Position numbers and translations under genes: made by a program. Source: Verrucomicrobiia bacterium (GTDB taxonomy: Bacteria > Verrucomicrobiota > Verrucomicrobiia > Limisphaerales > DASXHY01). From it: a stretch of DNA of 64,000 nt. Every line of letters starts with the position of its first letter. The first letter of the stretch is position 1. Shown here in pieces: positions 1 through 7,267 of this stretch. The notes beneath the pieces are model-generated. The model was not told where the DNA came from, made no database searches, and was given only the letters and a program-made list of their open reading frames with translations. The stretch lies in the NCBI GenBank assembly GCA_035629175.1, contig DASPIL010000076.1:62001-126000 (forward strand), read 5' to 3'.

Positions 1-2
1 CC

Positions 3-611
3 ACGCTTACGCGAACGCTTCAGGCGGAAGGAATCACATTCGAAAAGTTTCGTCAGCAGATTCGAGATCAATTCATCGTGGAGCAGATGCGCCTGAAGAA
101 CGTTGCTGATGCCACGATGATCTCGCCACACAAGATTGAGCTGTATTACCTCTCGCACACGAATGAGTTCAAGGTGGAGGAACAGGTCAAGCTGCGGATG
201 ATCATCCTCAACAAGCCGGCAGGCGAAACCGAGCAGGCCAGAAAGCTTGCCGATGAAATCGTGGTGAAGTTGAACGAAGGCGCTTCGTTCGCGGAAATGG
301 CGTCGCTGTATTCGCAGGACGCCCGGCGAAATCAGGGCGGCGCTTGGGATTGGGTGGAACGCTCGGTCCTGCGCAAGGAACTGGCCGATGCCGCATTCTC
401 ATTGCGGGCTGGCCAGCGCAGCGAAATCATTGAAACGCCGGAAGCTTGCTATTTGATGCTCGTGGAAGACCGGCGCTCTGCGCATATCCGTCCGTTGAAC
501 GACGTCCGCGAAACAATTGAGAAGACGCTCATTGCCGAGCAACGTGATCGCGTTCAGAGGCAATGGCACGATCGCCTCAAGAAGAAGACCTTCGTTCGCT
601 ACTTCCAGTAA
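3..611 (+). CDS. SurA-like parvulin peptidyl-prolyl isomerase, 5' end missing
   Basis: The reading frame is open from the window edge, so about 202 C-terminal residues are visible and the start lies upstream. The first part (to about residue 60) reads like the helical SurA N-domain region, with phrases such as FEKFRQQIRDQ and an invariant-looking helix ending in KIELYY. It is followed by a parvulin/rotamase domain: LNEGASFAEMASLYSQD, then GGAWDWVERSVL and AAFSLRAGQRSEIIETPEACYLMLVEDR in successive segments. In the family such proteins work in the periplasm, folding outer-membrane proteins. The stop is 4 bases before the pdxA start, so the two are probably cotranscribed, an order (surA-pdxA) also known in Proteobacteria. 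The family assignment is good; the exact subfamily is less certain. Confidence 0.85.
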   Translation, partial: TLTRTLQAEGITFEKFRQQIRDQFIVEQMRLKNVADATMISPHKIELYYLSHTNEFKVEEQVKLRMIILNKPAGETEQARKLADEIVVKLNEGASFAEMASLYSQDARRNQGGAWDWVERSVLRKELADAAFSLRAGQRSEIIETPEACYLMLVEDRRSAHIRPLNDVRETIEKTLIAEQRDRVQRQWHDRLKKKTFVRYFQ

Positions 612-615
612 GGCG

Positions 616-1605
616 ATGAGAATCGGCATCTCGCTGGGCGACGTCACAGGCATTGGGCCGGAAGTCACCCTCAAGGCGCTGGCCGAGGAATTGCCGCGTG
701 ACAGCGCCAGCTACCTGATCGTCGGCGATACCGCTGTTGTCAGCCGGTTGAATGACGTCCTCAAGACCGGCATTGACCTTGGCAATGTCCCCCTGGCCGG
801 AACCATTCCGCGCGTTGCGATTCATGATCCCGTTGCTGAACCTTTACCTGAACACTTGACGCCGGGAGCAGCCGCGGCCGCAACAGCCGCAATCGCATGG
901 GTTCGTCATGCAGGGGAACTTTGTCTGCGAGGCGAACTCGACGGCATGGTGACTGCGCCAGTCAACAAGGAGGCGATCATCCGGGCAGGAATTAACTTCG
1001 TCGGACAGACCGAATATCTTTCGAATCTCGCGGGCGTGCAGAACACCGTCATGATGTTGCTGGGCCACGATGACCGCGGGAGATGGCTGCGGGTGGCGTT
1101 GGTTACGACGCATCTCGCCATAAGGAACGTGGCTCAGGCGATCACGCAGGCAAAGGTGGAATTGGCAATCGACCGCGCGTCTGCGGCGTGCCGCGACCTC
1201 GGCCTGCCGCGCGCGCGAGTCGCCGTTTGCGGCTTAAACCCGCATGCGGGGGAAGGTGGGAAAATCGGCGACGAAGAACTCCTTGTTGTCGGGCCCGCGG
1301 TGGCAGCGTGCCGGGCTCGTGGCTTGGACGTCGTGGGCCCGGTCAGTGCCGACACATTGTTCCATGGAGCGTTGAAAGGAAACTGCGATGCGGTGGTCGC
1401 AATGTATCACGACCAGGGCCTTGCACCCTTGAAGATGGTTGCATTCGACAGCGGTGTGAACTGGACCTTGGGATTGCCATTCGTGCGCACGTCACCCGAC
1501 CACGGCACAGCCTATGATATCGCGGGCAGGGGCATTGCGGAACCATCCAGCATGGTTGCCGCGATTCGGCTGGCGAAGCAGCTGGCAGCAGTGAGGCGGG
1601 GATGA
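616..1605 (+). CDS. pdxA: 4-hydroxythreonine-4-phosphate dehydrogenase
   Basis: Oxidises 4-phosphohydroxy-L-threonine in the cytoplasmic DXP-dependent route to pyridoxal phosphate. The 329-residue product has the normal PdxA length and its hallmark motifs: GDVTGIGPEVTLKAL at the N-terminus, VTAPVNKEAI, GQTEYL, TTHLAI, GLNPHAGEGGKIGDEE and YHDQGLAPLK. The histidines in TTHLAI, GLNPHAGE and TLFHGA sit where the family binds its divalent metal. I chose the ATG at 616 because the protein then begins MRIGISLGD, the family N-terminus. A longer upstream extension in frame has no family similarity and would overlap the SurA-like gene. The gene is 4 bases downstream of that gene and likely in its operon. 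Confidence 0.97.
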   Translation: MRIGISLGDVTGIGPEVTLKALAEELPRDSASYLIVGDTAVVSRLNDVLKTGIDLGNVPLAGTIPRVAIHDPVAEPLPEHLTPGAAAAATAAIAWVRHAGELCLRGELDGMVTAPVNKEAIIRAGINFVGQTEYLSNLAGVQNTVMMLLGHDDRGRWLRVALVTTHLAIRNVAQAITQAKVELAIDRASAACRDLGLPRARVAVCGLNPHAGEGGKIGDEELLVVGPAVAACRARGLDVVGPVSADTLFHGALKGNCDAVVAMYHDQGLAPLKMVAFDSGVNWTLGLPFVRTSPDHGTAYDIAGRGIAEPSSMVAAIRLAKQLAAVRRG

Positions 1606-1615
1606 AGCGAACAGG

Positions 1616-4189
1616 TCAACCCTGCGCTGCGCCGCGAATTTGTCCGCGCGTGACTCCGAGTTGATTCATCACTTTCAAATCGCGCCACAACTGCGATCCA
1701 GTGATTTCACCCCTCAACAACTGCCGATACCTCCCAATCGTTTGCCGAACTTCCCCGGGACTTTCATTCAGAAATTCGATCCGGAACTTGCGAAGCCCGA
1801 GCGCCAGCATTTTATCGACATACTCGGCCCCCGTTTGCGCCATCGCGTTGAACACTGTATTGCGGCAACCCACATCGGCCTTCAGCGGATGTTCTGCTCC
1901 GACCCGATCGCGCAGTTTGACGTCGTGGACGTCACATGGCCGACCGCAGTTGTGATAATCGGTTCCTGCGGACAGGAACGCGCAGAAGACGCAGTGCTCC
2001 ATGTGAAACATCGGCATGTGCTGGTGGATTGTGACTTCCAACCATTCGGGCGGACACGACTCCAACAATGCTTCCAGTTGCGCGTAGTTCAGATCGTAGG
2101 AGGCGGTGACGCGTTCGAGGTTAAAACGGTTCTTAAAATAATCCGCGGCAAGGTGATTCGCCACGTTCAGCGAAAAGTCGCCGACGAGCGGCTTGCCGGC
2201 AAAGAACTTCAAGTGGTCGTAGTTCCGGACAAGATAACCATCCGCGTTGCTGGAACGCACCTGCTCGAGCGTCCATTCTTCCCCGGTTTTGAAAATTCGA
2301 GGCGGCGCCACGAAGATCGCAGGGTGAGGTTCCCTGCTCGATGAAGCGCATCCATGCGCCGTGTGAAAGAGGGTCACGGCGTCGCGATACTTTTTGGGAT
2401 TCTCGAAGTCGCAATAAACAATGCGCGTCCCGCACTCAAGCGCGATTTCCAATTGCTCTAAATTTCGAACGAGAACAACCAGGTCAGCCGAGCTGCGCGC
2501 GGTGTCTGCAGGCCGTGAAGGGGCGTCTCCAGGAATTCGGGCAGGATTGAGCTGCCATCGTTTGGGTTGCGCGCGAAGCCGATCCAACTCGCTCACGAGG
2601 TCGCGGCGAAGCCGATTCAGTTCGCTGACCGGCAGCATGACATTGCCATGAACAAGGTTTTGCAACTCGCCCAATAGAAAGGGTGTGCCGCCCAGGCGGC
2701 CAAGTTGGTCGCGCAGGCGCTGGACGCTCAGGGGCTGTTTCTCCGCCGCAACCAGCGGCATCGTAGATTCAACCTGCGCCGTGTTTCCGAGTTCATCCCG
2801 CGCGACCAGCGTCAGTGGCTTGCCCGCGACGCCATGAACATCAATGTGAATGGGTCGCTGGAATTGTGGTGTCTCGCCAGCAAATGTCTGTCGAACCTGG
2901 CGGTCCAGCTCCGGGTCGCTCGTCTTCCACACCTTGTCCCCCACATGCACACGGTCGAACTGAATTGCGCCATGGCCGAACCGAAGTTCAACCTCGCTTC
3001 GGTTCCCGGCCTTTGAGTTTCGGAGCTCGAAGACGCGTCCTCCTTCCTCCCTTTCCTCAGGATGACCGCCATCGAACACAATGCCATCGCCCGCCTTCAA
3101 TGGGCCGTCCAGTTGCAGCACAACGCCGTCGCGCAGCACTCGAATGACACTGCCCAGGAAGACGCCGCGTTTCTTCCCAAACCTTGCATGGACGAGTTTC
3201 TGATTATTGATTCCGCCAAACCACCCTGTGTACAAGCCCCGGCTGAACGCCATCTCAACCGCGTATTGCCGTTCCTTGCCTGGTCGTTGTGGAGATACGC
3301 CTCCGGGGTTTGACGAACCGCGCAACTCTTCCAGCGTCTCGCGATACGTGCGAGTGATCGCCGCGACGTATTCGGGTGATTTGAGGCGGCCCTCGATTTT
3401 GAGGGAGGCGACGCCCGCGCGGACCAGATCGGGAAGCACGTTCAACCCCGCGAGATCCTGGGGACTCAGCAAATACTTGCGATCGCCGAGCGGCACCGTT
3501 TTTCCATCTGAAACAAGTTCATACGGCATGCGGCAGGCCTGCGCGCATTCACCGCGGTTCGCAGATCGGCCGCCCAGCGCTTCGCTGGTGAGGCATTGGC
3601 CGGAATAGGCAACGCACAATGCACCATGCACGAACACTTCAAGGGGAAGAGAAGCATTGGCGCCTGCTAACGTGGATTGGATCCGCTCGATCTCCTTGAT
3701 GGAGCATTCGCGTGCGAGCACGACGAGCTCGCAACCCAGTTCCCGCGCGAACTGAACTCCGGCTGCGCTGGTAATCGTCATCTGCGTCGACGCGTGAATC
3801 GGAAAGTCGGGCGACAACTCCCGGATCAAGCGGCAGATGCCAACGTCCTGGACGATTGCGGCGTCCACCCCGGAAGCGATGATGCAGCGAAGATATCTCT
3901 CGGCATCTGTGAGTTCGTTCTCGAACACCAGGGTGTTGACTGTGACGTAACCCCGCACACCGCGGCGGTGGAGAAACTCCATGAGCTTGGGAAGATCAGC
4001 CTCCGTGAAGTTTTGGGCGCGCATCCTCGCGTTGAACTTGTCGAGACCAAAGTAAATGGCGTCCGCGCCATTCTCGACCGCGGCCTTGGCGCATTCCCAA
4101 TCCCCCGCCGGTGCCAGCAATTCAGGCAGGGCGAAGGCGCCCCCAACGCTGGGTTGCGGGTTTTGACCCGTGGCTGGGCTGGCGTTCAT
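1616..4189 (-). CDS. U32 family peptidase / RlhA-like rRNA hydroxylation protein
   Basis: An 857-residue protein of the U32 family. The N-terminal TIM-barrel-like part opens with ELLAPAGDWECAKAAVENGA (about residues 23-42). The cysteine cluster HGALCVAYSGQC ... GECAQACR (C192, C199, C215, C219) matches the U32 signature that ligates an Fe-S cluster in characterised members. The middle holds beta-barrel segments, and the C-terminal third contains a second U32-like unit with HMEHCVFCAFLSAG and NCGRPCDVHD. That long layout resembles E. coli RlhA (YdcP), which is needed for 23S rRNA C2501 hydroxylation; older annotations call it collagenase. The rRNA role is an inference from the layout. It is convergent with pdxA (10 bases between stops) and divergent from the SDR gene. 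Confidence 0.85.
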   Translation of the reverse strand: MNASPATGQNPQPSVGGAFALPELLAPAGDWECAKAAVENGADAIYFGLDKFNARMRAQNFTEADLPKLMEFLHRRGVRGYVTVNTLVFENELTDAERYLRCIIASGVDAAIVQDVGICRLIRELSPDFPIHASTQMTITSAAGVQFARELGCELVVLARECSIKEIERIQSTLAGANASLPLEVFVHGALCVAYSGQCLTSEALGGRSANRGECAQACRMPYELVSDGKTVPLGDRKYLLSPQDLAGLNVLPDLVRAGVASLKIEGRLKSPEYVAAITRTYRETLEELRGSSNPGGVSPQRPGKERQYAVEMAFSRGLYTGWFGGINNQKLVHARFGKKRGVFLGSVIRVLRDGVVLQLDGPLKAGDGIVFDGGHPEEREEGGRVFELRNSKAGNRSEVELRFGHGAIQFDRVHVGDKVWKTSDPELDRQVRQTFAGETPQFQRPIHIDVHGVAGKPLTLVARDELGNTAQVESTMPLVAAEKQPLSVQRLRDQLGRLGGTPFLLGELQNLVHGNVMLPVSELNRLRRDLVSELDRLRAQPKRWQLNPARIPGDAPSRPADTARSSADLVVLVRNLEQLEIALECGTRIVYCDFENPKKYRDAVTLFHTAHGCASSSREPHPAIFVAPPRIFKTGEEWTLEQVRSSNADGYLVRNYDHLKFFAGKPLVGDFSLNVANHLAADYFKNRFNLERVTASYDLNYAQLEALLESCPPEWLEVTIHQHMPMFHMEHCVFCAFLSAGTDYHNCGRPCDVHDVKLRDRVGAEHPLKADVGCRNTVFNAMAQTGAEYVDKMLALGLRKFRIEFLNESPGEVRQTIGRYRQLLRGEITGSQLWRDLKVMNQLGVTRGQIRGAAQG

Positions 4190-4272
4190 GGGGGGAACCT
4201 AACAGCGTTTTCCGCACGAAACAAAAAGTTTAGGACCTTGCTGAGGGTTCAAAAATCGGGCAACGCTCCTGC

Positions 4273-5142
4273 ATGCGCGTGTTGATTATTGGCTGCGGGT
4301 ACACGGGAATTGCGCTCGGACGCGAACTGGCTCAACGGGATCATTCTGTCTGCGGGGTGCGACGAAGCCGGTCGTCGGAAAAGGAACTCACGGACAATGG
4401 AATCCAACCGCTGTTCTGTGATGCAACGCAGTTGGCGGATTTGCAAACGCTTCCCCGGAAATGGGACTGGGTGGTGAATTGCATTGGAGCCGAACGCGGC
4501 ACAAGCGAGGAGTATCGCCGCACATATTTGGAAAGCACACGCAATCTCCTTTCCTGGCTGGAGGCCGCGCCTCCGAAACGTTTCGTTTATACCAGCAGCA
4601 CAAGTGTATACGGCCAGGAGGATGGCTCGTGGGTCAGCGAGACCGACCCAGCCGAGCCTGTATCTGAAGCCGGCCGAATCCTCATCGAAGCCGAAGACCT
4701 GCTCCGGAGGGCGTGGAATGCACGATTTTTTCCGGCGATCGTGCTGCGGCTTTCCGGGATCTATGGACCCGGCCGTGGATATTGGTTGAAGCAGTATCTC
4801 GCGGGCGAACCTTTCGATGAATCGTCAGACCGTTTCCTCAACATGGTTCATCTCACCGATGTGGTGGGCGCAATCATCGCAACGCTCGAGCGAGGCGTGG
4901 ATGGGTCGACGGTGAATGTTTCCGATGACGAACCGGCCACGCAGCGAACGGTGTTCAGGTGGTTATCAGAAACATTGCCTCAGCCGCCGCAAAAGGCAGG
5001 CGTGCTAACCGGTCGTCGGCGCGCTGCCACAAACAAGCGGGTTTCGAATCGCAAACTTAAGGAGGAACTGCGCTATCCGTTGAAGTACGCTTCGTTCCGG
5101 GAAGGCTTCTCGGCCGAACTGCGGCGTCTTGGCAAGCTCTAG
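4273..5142 (+). CDS. NAD(P)-dependent epimerase/dehydratase-like SDR protein
   Basis: A 289-residue cytoplasmic extended-SDR protein of the YeeZ-like group. The N-terminus MRVLIIGCGYTGIALGREL carries the Rossmann GxxGxxG loop. The phrase FVYTSSTSVYGQ gives the Ser-Thr-Ser and Tyr region of the active site, followed by RLSGIYGPGRGYWL and the NMVHLTDVVGAI segment typical of NAD-dependent epimerases. The usual YxxxK spacing is not obvious: VYGQEDGSWV follows the tyrosine and no lysine sits at +4. Sugar-nucleotide epimerase activity is therefore doubtful. The start at 4273 leaves an 83-base divergent promoter region with the U32 gene. The substrate is unknown. Confidence 0.75.
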   Translation: MRVLIIGCGYTGIALGRELAQRDHSVCGVRRSRSSEKELTDNGIQPLFCDATQLADLQTLPRKWDWVVNCIGAERGTSEEYRRTYLESTRNLLSWLEAAPPKRFVYTSSTSVYGQEDGSWVSETDPAEPVSEAGRILIEAEDLLRRAWNARFFPAIVLRLSGIYGPGRGYWLKQYLAGEPFDESSDRFLNMVHLTDVVGAIIATLERGVDGSTVNVSDDEPATQRTVFRWLSETLPQPPQKAGVLTGRRRAATNKRVSNRKLKEELRYPLKYASFREGFSAELRRLGKL

Positions 5143-5161
5143 GGCAGCACAAATCCCGCGG

Positions 5162-5189
5162 TTGACGAGGGTGTTCCTGCTGTTACTCT
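5162..5189 (+). promoter_or_regulatory. Possible sigma-70 promoter for the aroF leader
   Basis: TTGACG at 5162-5167 matches the -35 consensus in five of six positions. It is followed after 16 bases by TACTCT at 5184-5189, a poor -10 box. If used, transcription would start near 5196, only about four bases before the leader-peptide ATG at 5200. The leader would then be translated from a leaderless or nearly leaderless mRNA. There is no Shine-Dalgarno sequence in the bases just before 5200, which agrees with this reading but does not prove it. Confidence 0.3.
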
Positions 5190-5199
5190 GGCCCCCGTC

Positions 5200-5280
5200 A
5201 TGCATCGCAGCTTTTTCAGCAGCGGTCGATTCGCCTGGTATTACTTTACCGGGCTGCCTGCCTGCCTGCGATTGCGTTGA
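5200..5280 (+). CDS. Aromatic-rich attenuation leader peptide of aroF
   Basis: A 26-codon reading frame (ATG 5200, TGA 5278-5280) between the SDR gene and the DAHP synthase gene. It encodes Phe at codons 5, 6, 11 and 16, Trp at 13 and Tyr at 14 and 15, so codons 11-16 read F-A-W-Y-Y-F (5230-5247). Seven of 26 residues are aromatic, the end products of the pathway whose first enzyme is encoded next. It is followed by an intrinsic terminator at 5301-5327. This is the layout of leader-peptide attenuators such as trpL and pheL. Expression as a peptide is inferred. No Shine-Dalgarno is seen before the ATG. Confidence 0.75.
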   Translation: MHRSFFSSGRFAWYYFTGLPACLRLR

Positions 5281-5327
5281 ACGTTCATTGAATTAACCCG
5301 CCGCAGGTCCCCACCTGCGGTTTTTTT
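5265..5327 (+). terminator. Attenuator: intrinsic terminator with alternative antiterminator pairing
   Basis: CCGCAGGT (5301-5308) and ACCTGCGG (5313-5320) form a perfect 8-bp stem with a CCCC loop, followed by seven T (5321-5327), a textbook intrinsic terminator 32 bases before the aroF ATG at 5359. CCTGCG at 5265-5270, inside codons 22-24 of the leader peptide, can pair instead with CGCAGG at 5302-5307 and would break the terminator stem. A ribosome stalled at the Trp-Tyr-Tyr-Phe codons (5236-5247) would leave 5265-5270 free; one reaching the stop codon would cover it. An upstream competing pair, GCAGC (5219-5223) with GCTGC (5253-5257), is also possible. Confidence 0.8.
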
Positions 5328-5358
5328 GTGGAGACCTGCAGCCAGCAAGAAAGAATGT

Positions 5359-6378
5359 ATGATCATTGTTCTCAAACCAGGGTTGACGCGGAAGCAGGAA
5401 ACCACCGTTCTCGCCGAAATCCGCAAACGCGGCTACCGGCCTCACGTGATGCGCGGCATCGCGCGCACCGTCGTGGGAGCCATCGGCGATGAATTGAAAC
5501 AGGGATCGCTCGAGACGCTGGCGTCCGTCTTTCCACAGTTCGTGGAGAGCGTGATGCCGGTTCAAAAGCGGTACAAGCTGGTGAGCCGCGAAGCGCATCC
5601 GACGGATTCGACGGTGGCGGTGCGCGACCAGATCATTGGCGGAAAGAAGTTCCAGGTCATGGCAGGCCCCTGCTCCGTGGAGAACGAACAGCAGCTCCTG
5701 ACGACCGCGGAAGCCGTCAAGGCTGCGGGCGCAACGGTCCTGCGCGGCGGTGCGTTCAAGCCGCGCACCTCGCCTTATGAATTCCAGGGCTTGGGAGAAA
5801 AGGGCCTGAAACTCCTTGCCAAGGCGCGGCGCGTGACGGGGTTGCCGGTGATCACCGAACTGTTGTCCGAGGCCCACGCCGAAATGGTTGCTGAATACAC
5901 GGACATCATTCAGATCGGGGCGCGCAACGCCCAAAACTTCCAATTGCTCATCGCCGCAGCGCGAACGGGCAAGCCGGTGCTCCTGAAGCGGGGTTTGTCA
6001 ATGAAGGTCGAGGAATGGCTCCTCGCGGGCGAATACATTCTCGCCAATGAGAATAGCAATCTCATGTTCTGCGAACGCGGCATTCGTACGTTCGAGACCT
6101 ACACGCGCAATACTTTGGACCTGTCGATGATTCCCATCATCAAAAAGGAGAGCCATTGCCCGATCGTGATCGATCCCAGCCAGGGCGCCGGCCGCGCAGA
6201 TCTGGTCGTTGCCATGTGCAAGGGTGCCGTTGCGATGGGAGCGGATGCGTTGCTCATTGAGGTGCATCCCAACCCGGCGGAGGCCTGGAGCGATGGCGCC
6301 CAGCAGGTATCCCTCGAACGGTTCAAAACGCTGATGGAGGAGCTGCGGCCCTTTATTGCCGCAGCTGGAAGGGACTGA
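5359..6378 (+). CDS. aroF: 3-deoxy-7-phosphoheptulonate (DAHP) synthase, class I-beta
   Basis: Condenses phosphoenolpyruvate and erythrose 4-phosphate, the first step of the shikimate pathway to Phe, Tyr and Trp. The 339-residue product starts with a ferredoxin-like regulatory domain (about residues 1-75, MIIVLKPGLT), as in the Thermotoga-type enzyme, followed by the catalytic barrel. Diagnostic motifs are MAGPCSVEN, RGGAFKPRTSPYEFQG, KPVLLKRG and DPSQGAGRADLV. The ATG at 5359 was chosen because it begins the regulatory domain exactly; an extra 11 in-frame codons upstream would run into the terminator. Expression is probably controlled by the leader-peptide attenuator just upstream. The regulatory domain suggests feedback inhibition by an aromatic amino acid as well. 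Confidence 0.95.
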   Translation: MIIVLKPGLTRKQETTVLAEIRKRGYRPHVMRGIARTVVGAIGDELKQGSLETLASVFPQFVESVMPVQKRYKLVSREAHPTDSTVAVRDQIIGGKKFQVMAGPCSVENEQQLLTTAEAVKAAGATVLRGGAFKPRTSPYEFQGLGEKGLKLLAKARRVTGLPVITELLSEAHAEMVAEYTDIIQIGARNAQNFQLLIAAARTGKPVLLKRGLSMKVEEWLLAGEYILANENSNLMFCERGIRTFETYTRNTLDLSMIPIIKKESHCPIVIDPSQGAGRADLVVAMCKGAVAMGADALLIEVHPNPAEAWSDGAQQVSLERFKTLMEELRPFIAAAGRD

Positions 6379-6400
6379 GAAACCGTCGCCGGAAATGAAA

Positions 6401-6432
6401 GATGCGGCGTCCGGGATCCGGAACGCCGCATC
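6401..6432. terminator. Long perfect hairpin between aroF and the small membrane-protein gene
   Basis: GATGCGGCGT (6401-6410) pairs perfectly with ACGCCGCATC (6423-6432), with a second inner CCGG/CCGG pairing (6411-6414 with 6418-6421). It lies 23 bases after the aroF stop and 23 bases after the stop of the convergent small gene. Read on the minus strand it is followed by a T-rich stretch (TTTCATTT). It probably acts as a shared terminator; no long U tail is present on the plus strand. Confidence 0.6.
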
Positions 6433-6454
6433 GGGAGAATCAATTGTCGTTGGA

Positions 6455-6640
6455 TCAGGCCAGATGTGGGTGGCCCACCGCTGCTTCCACTTCGGCGTGT
6501 GCGTGATTGTGATCGGGGCCGAAATGGAATCCGTTTTCATCCTGGAATCCAACCGGCGCATTGGCTGTGGTGATATAACCGATGACAAGTCCGGCAGCGA
6601 CCAATCCTACGAGCATCAAAACGGCGATCATGCCGGTCAT
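6455..6640 (-). CDS. Small histidine-rich membrane protein, unknown function
   Basis: A 61-residue product not recognised as a named family. Residues about 4-24 (MIAVLMLVGLVAAGLVIGYI) form one clear membrane helix. The short tail is rich in His and acidic residues, with pieces GFHFGPDHNHAHAEVE and GHPHL, eight histidines in about 23 residues. A single-pass anchor with a metal-binding tail is the natural reading, but no function can be assigned. It sits between convergent aroF and the NifU-like gene, behind a cluster of inverted repeats (6700-6738). The amino-acid pattern (anchor plus tail) argues against a chance frame. The start could also be the Met at codon 4. It is probably a separate transcription unit. 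Confidence 0.55.
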   Translation of the reverse strand: MTGMIAVLMLVGLVAAGLVIGYITTANAPVGFQDENGFHFGPDHNHAHAEVEAAVGHPHLA

Positions 6641-6699
6641 TCAGCAGGCCTGGTACCAAGGGTTGTCCCGGGGAGCGGGAGTGTTTATCCGGACGCGGA

Positions 6700-6738
6700 G
6701 TGTCCCGTTCGTGTGTCCAGTGTCCCGCAACGGGACAC
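6700..6738. repeat. Cluster of GTGTCCCG inverted and direct repeats
   Basis: GTGTCCCGTT at 6700-6709 is the exact reverse complement of AACGGGACAC at 6729-6738. A second GTGTCCCG at 6720-6727 pairs with CGGGACAC at 6731-6738 around a CAA loop, so the two structures compete for the same arm. A partial copy (TTGTCCCGG) lies at 6664-6672. The block is about 60-100 bases upstream of the small membrane-protein gene on the minus strand and just after the NifU-like gene. It may be an operator, or a terminator of the NifU-like transcript. Confidence 0.55.
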
Positions 6739-6763
6739 AAGGCCCGCAGACCCATCCAGGGTT

Positions 6764-7246
6764 TTAACCTTTGGATTCGTCGAGGAAAACGATCTTGGGA
6801 CCGGTTTTCGGCTGGGCAAAGCTCTCCAGCAACGTCGGAGCGTTCGCGGGGGACGGGGTGGGCGGCAGGTTCTTCGCAGGTTCCAGAGCCGAGCGAAGTG
6901 CGCCTTCAACGAGCTGCGCACAATGGATCTTCATCGGCGGCAAGGGCCCGAGTTCGCCGGAAAGCTCCTCGGTTTTTAGAGCAAGGGCTTCCTCCGCGGT
7001 TTTGCCCCGGATCAGTTCGGTCGCGAGGCTCGCGACGGCAATGGCGGTTTCGCAGCCGAAAGATTGAAAAGTCGCGCGATCAATTACCTTCCGTCCGTTT
7101 TGTTCCTTGAACTTCACCCACAGGCGCAACATCTCGCCGCAGTCCGAGCTGCCCACGGTTCCAATGGCGTCCGCATTCGCGAGCTCGCCCATGTTCTGCG
7201 GATTCGCCAGCAGGTCCTGGATCCTTTTCTGAAGAGTTTCGTTCAT
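6764..7246 (-). CDS. NifU/IscU-like iron-sulfur scaffold protein
   Basis: A 160-residue cytoplasmic protein resembling the N-terminal scaffold domain of NifU. The three cysteines expected of U-type scaffolds are present in SSDCGEMLRLWVKF, QSFGCETAIAVASL and KIHCAQLVEGALRSAL. It starts with a short helical extension (MNETLQKRIQDLLANP). The C-terminal 30 residues after EGALRSALEP are low-complexity and not part of the domain. It lies 21 bases downstream of the rhodanese-like gene on the same strand, an arrangement that suggests a joint role in sulfur or Fe-S handling. A second U-type scaffold (SufU) is encoded 5 kb away, so the two may serve different client proteins. Confidence 0.85.
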   Translation of the reverse strand: MNETLQKRIQDLLANPQNMGELANADAIGTVGSSDCGEMLRLWVKFKEQNGRKVIDRATFQSFGCETAIAVASLATELIRGKTAEEALALKTEELSGELGPLPPMKIHCAQLVEGALRSALEPAKNLPPTPSPANAPTLLESFAQPKTGPKIVFLDESKG

Positions 7247-7267
7247 GTTCTTTGAGTTGGCAGCGGC

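Noticed and set aside
6643-6658. Sigma-54-like GG-N10-GC promoter on the minus strand
   Set aside because: It almost touches the start codon of the small gene, so the transcript would start inside the gene; part of it is a plain palindrome. Kept only as a remark.
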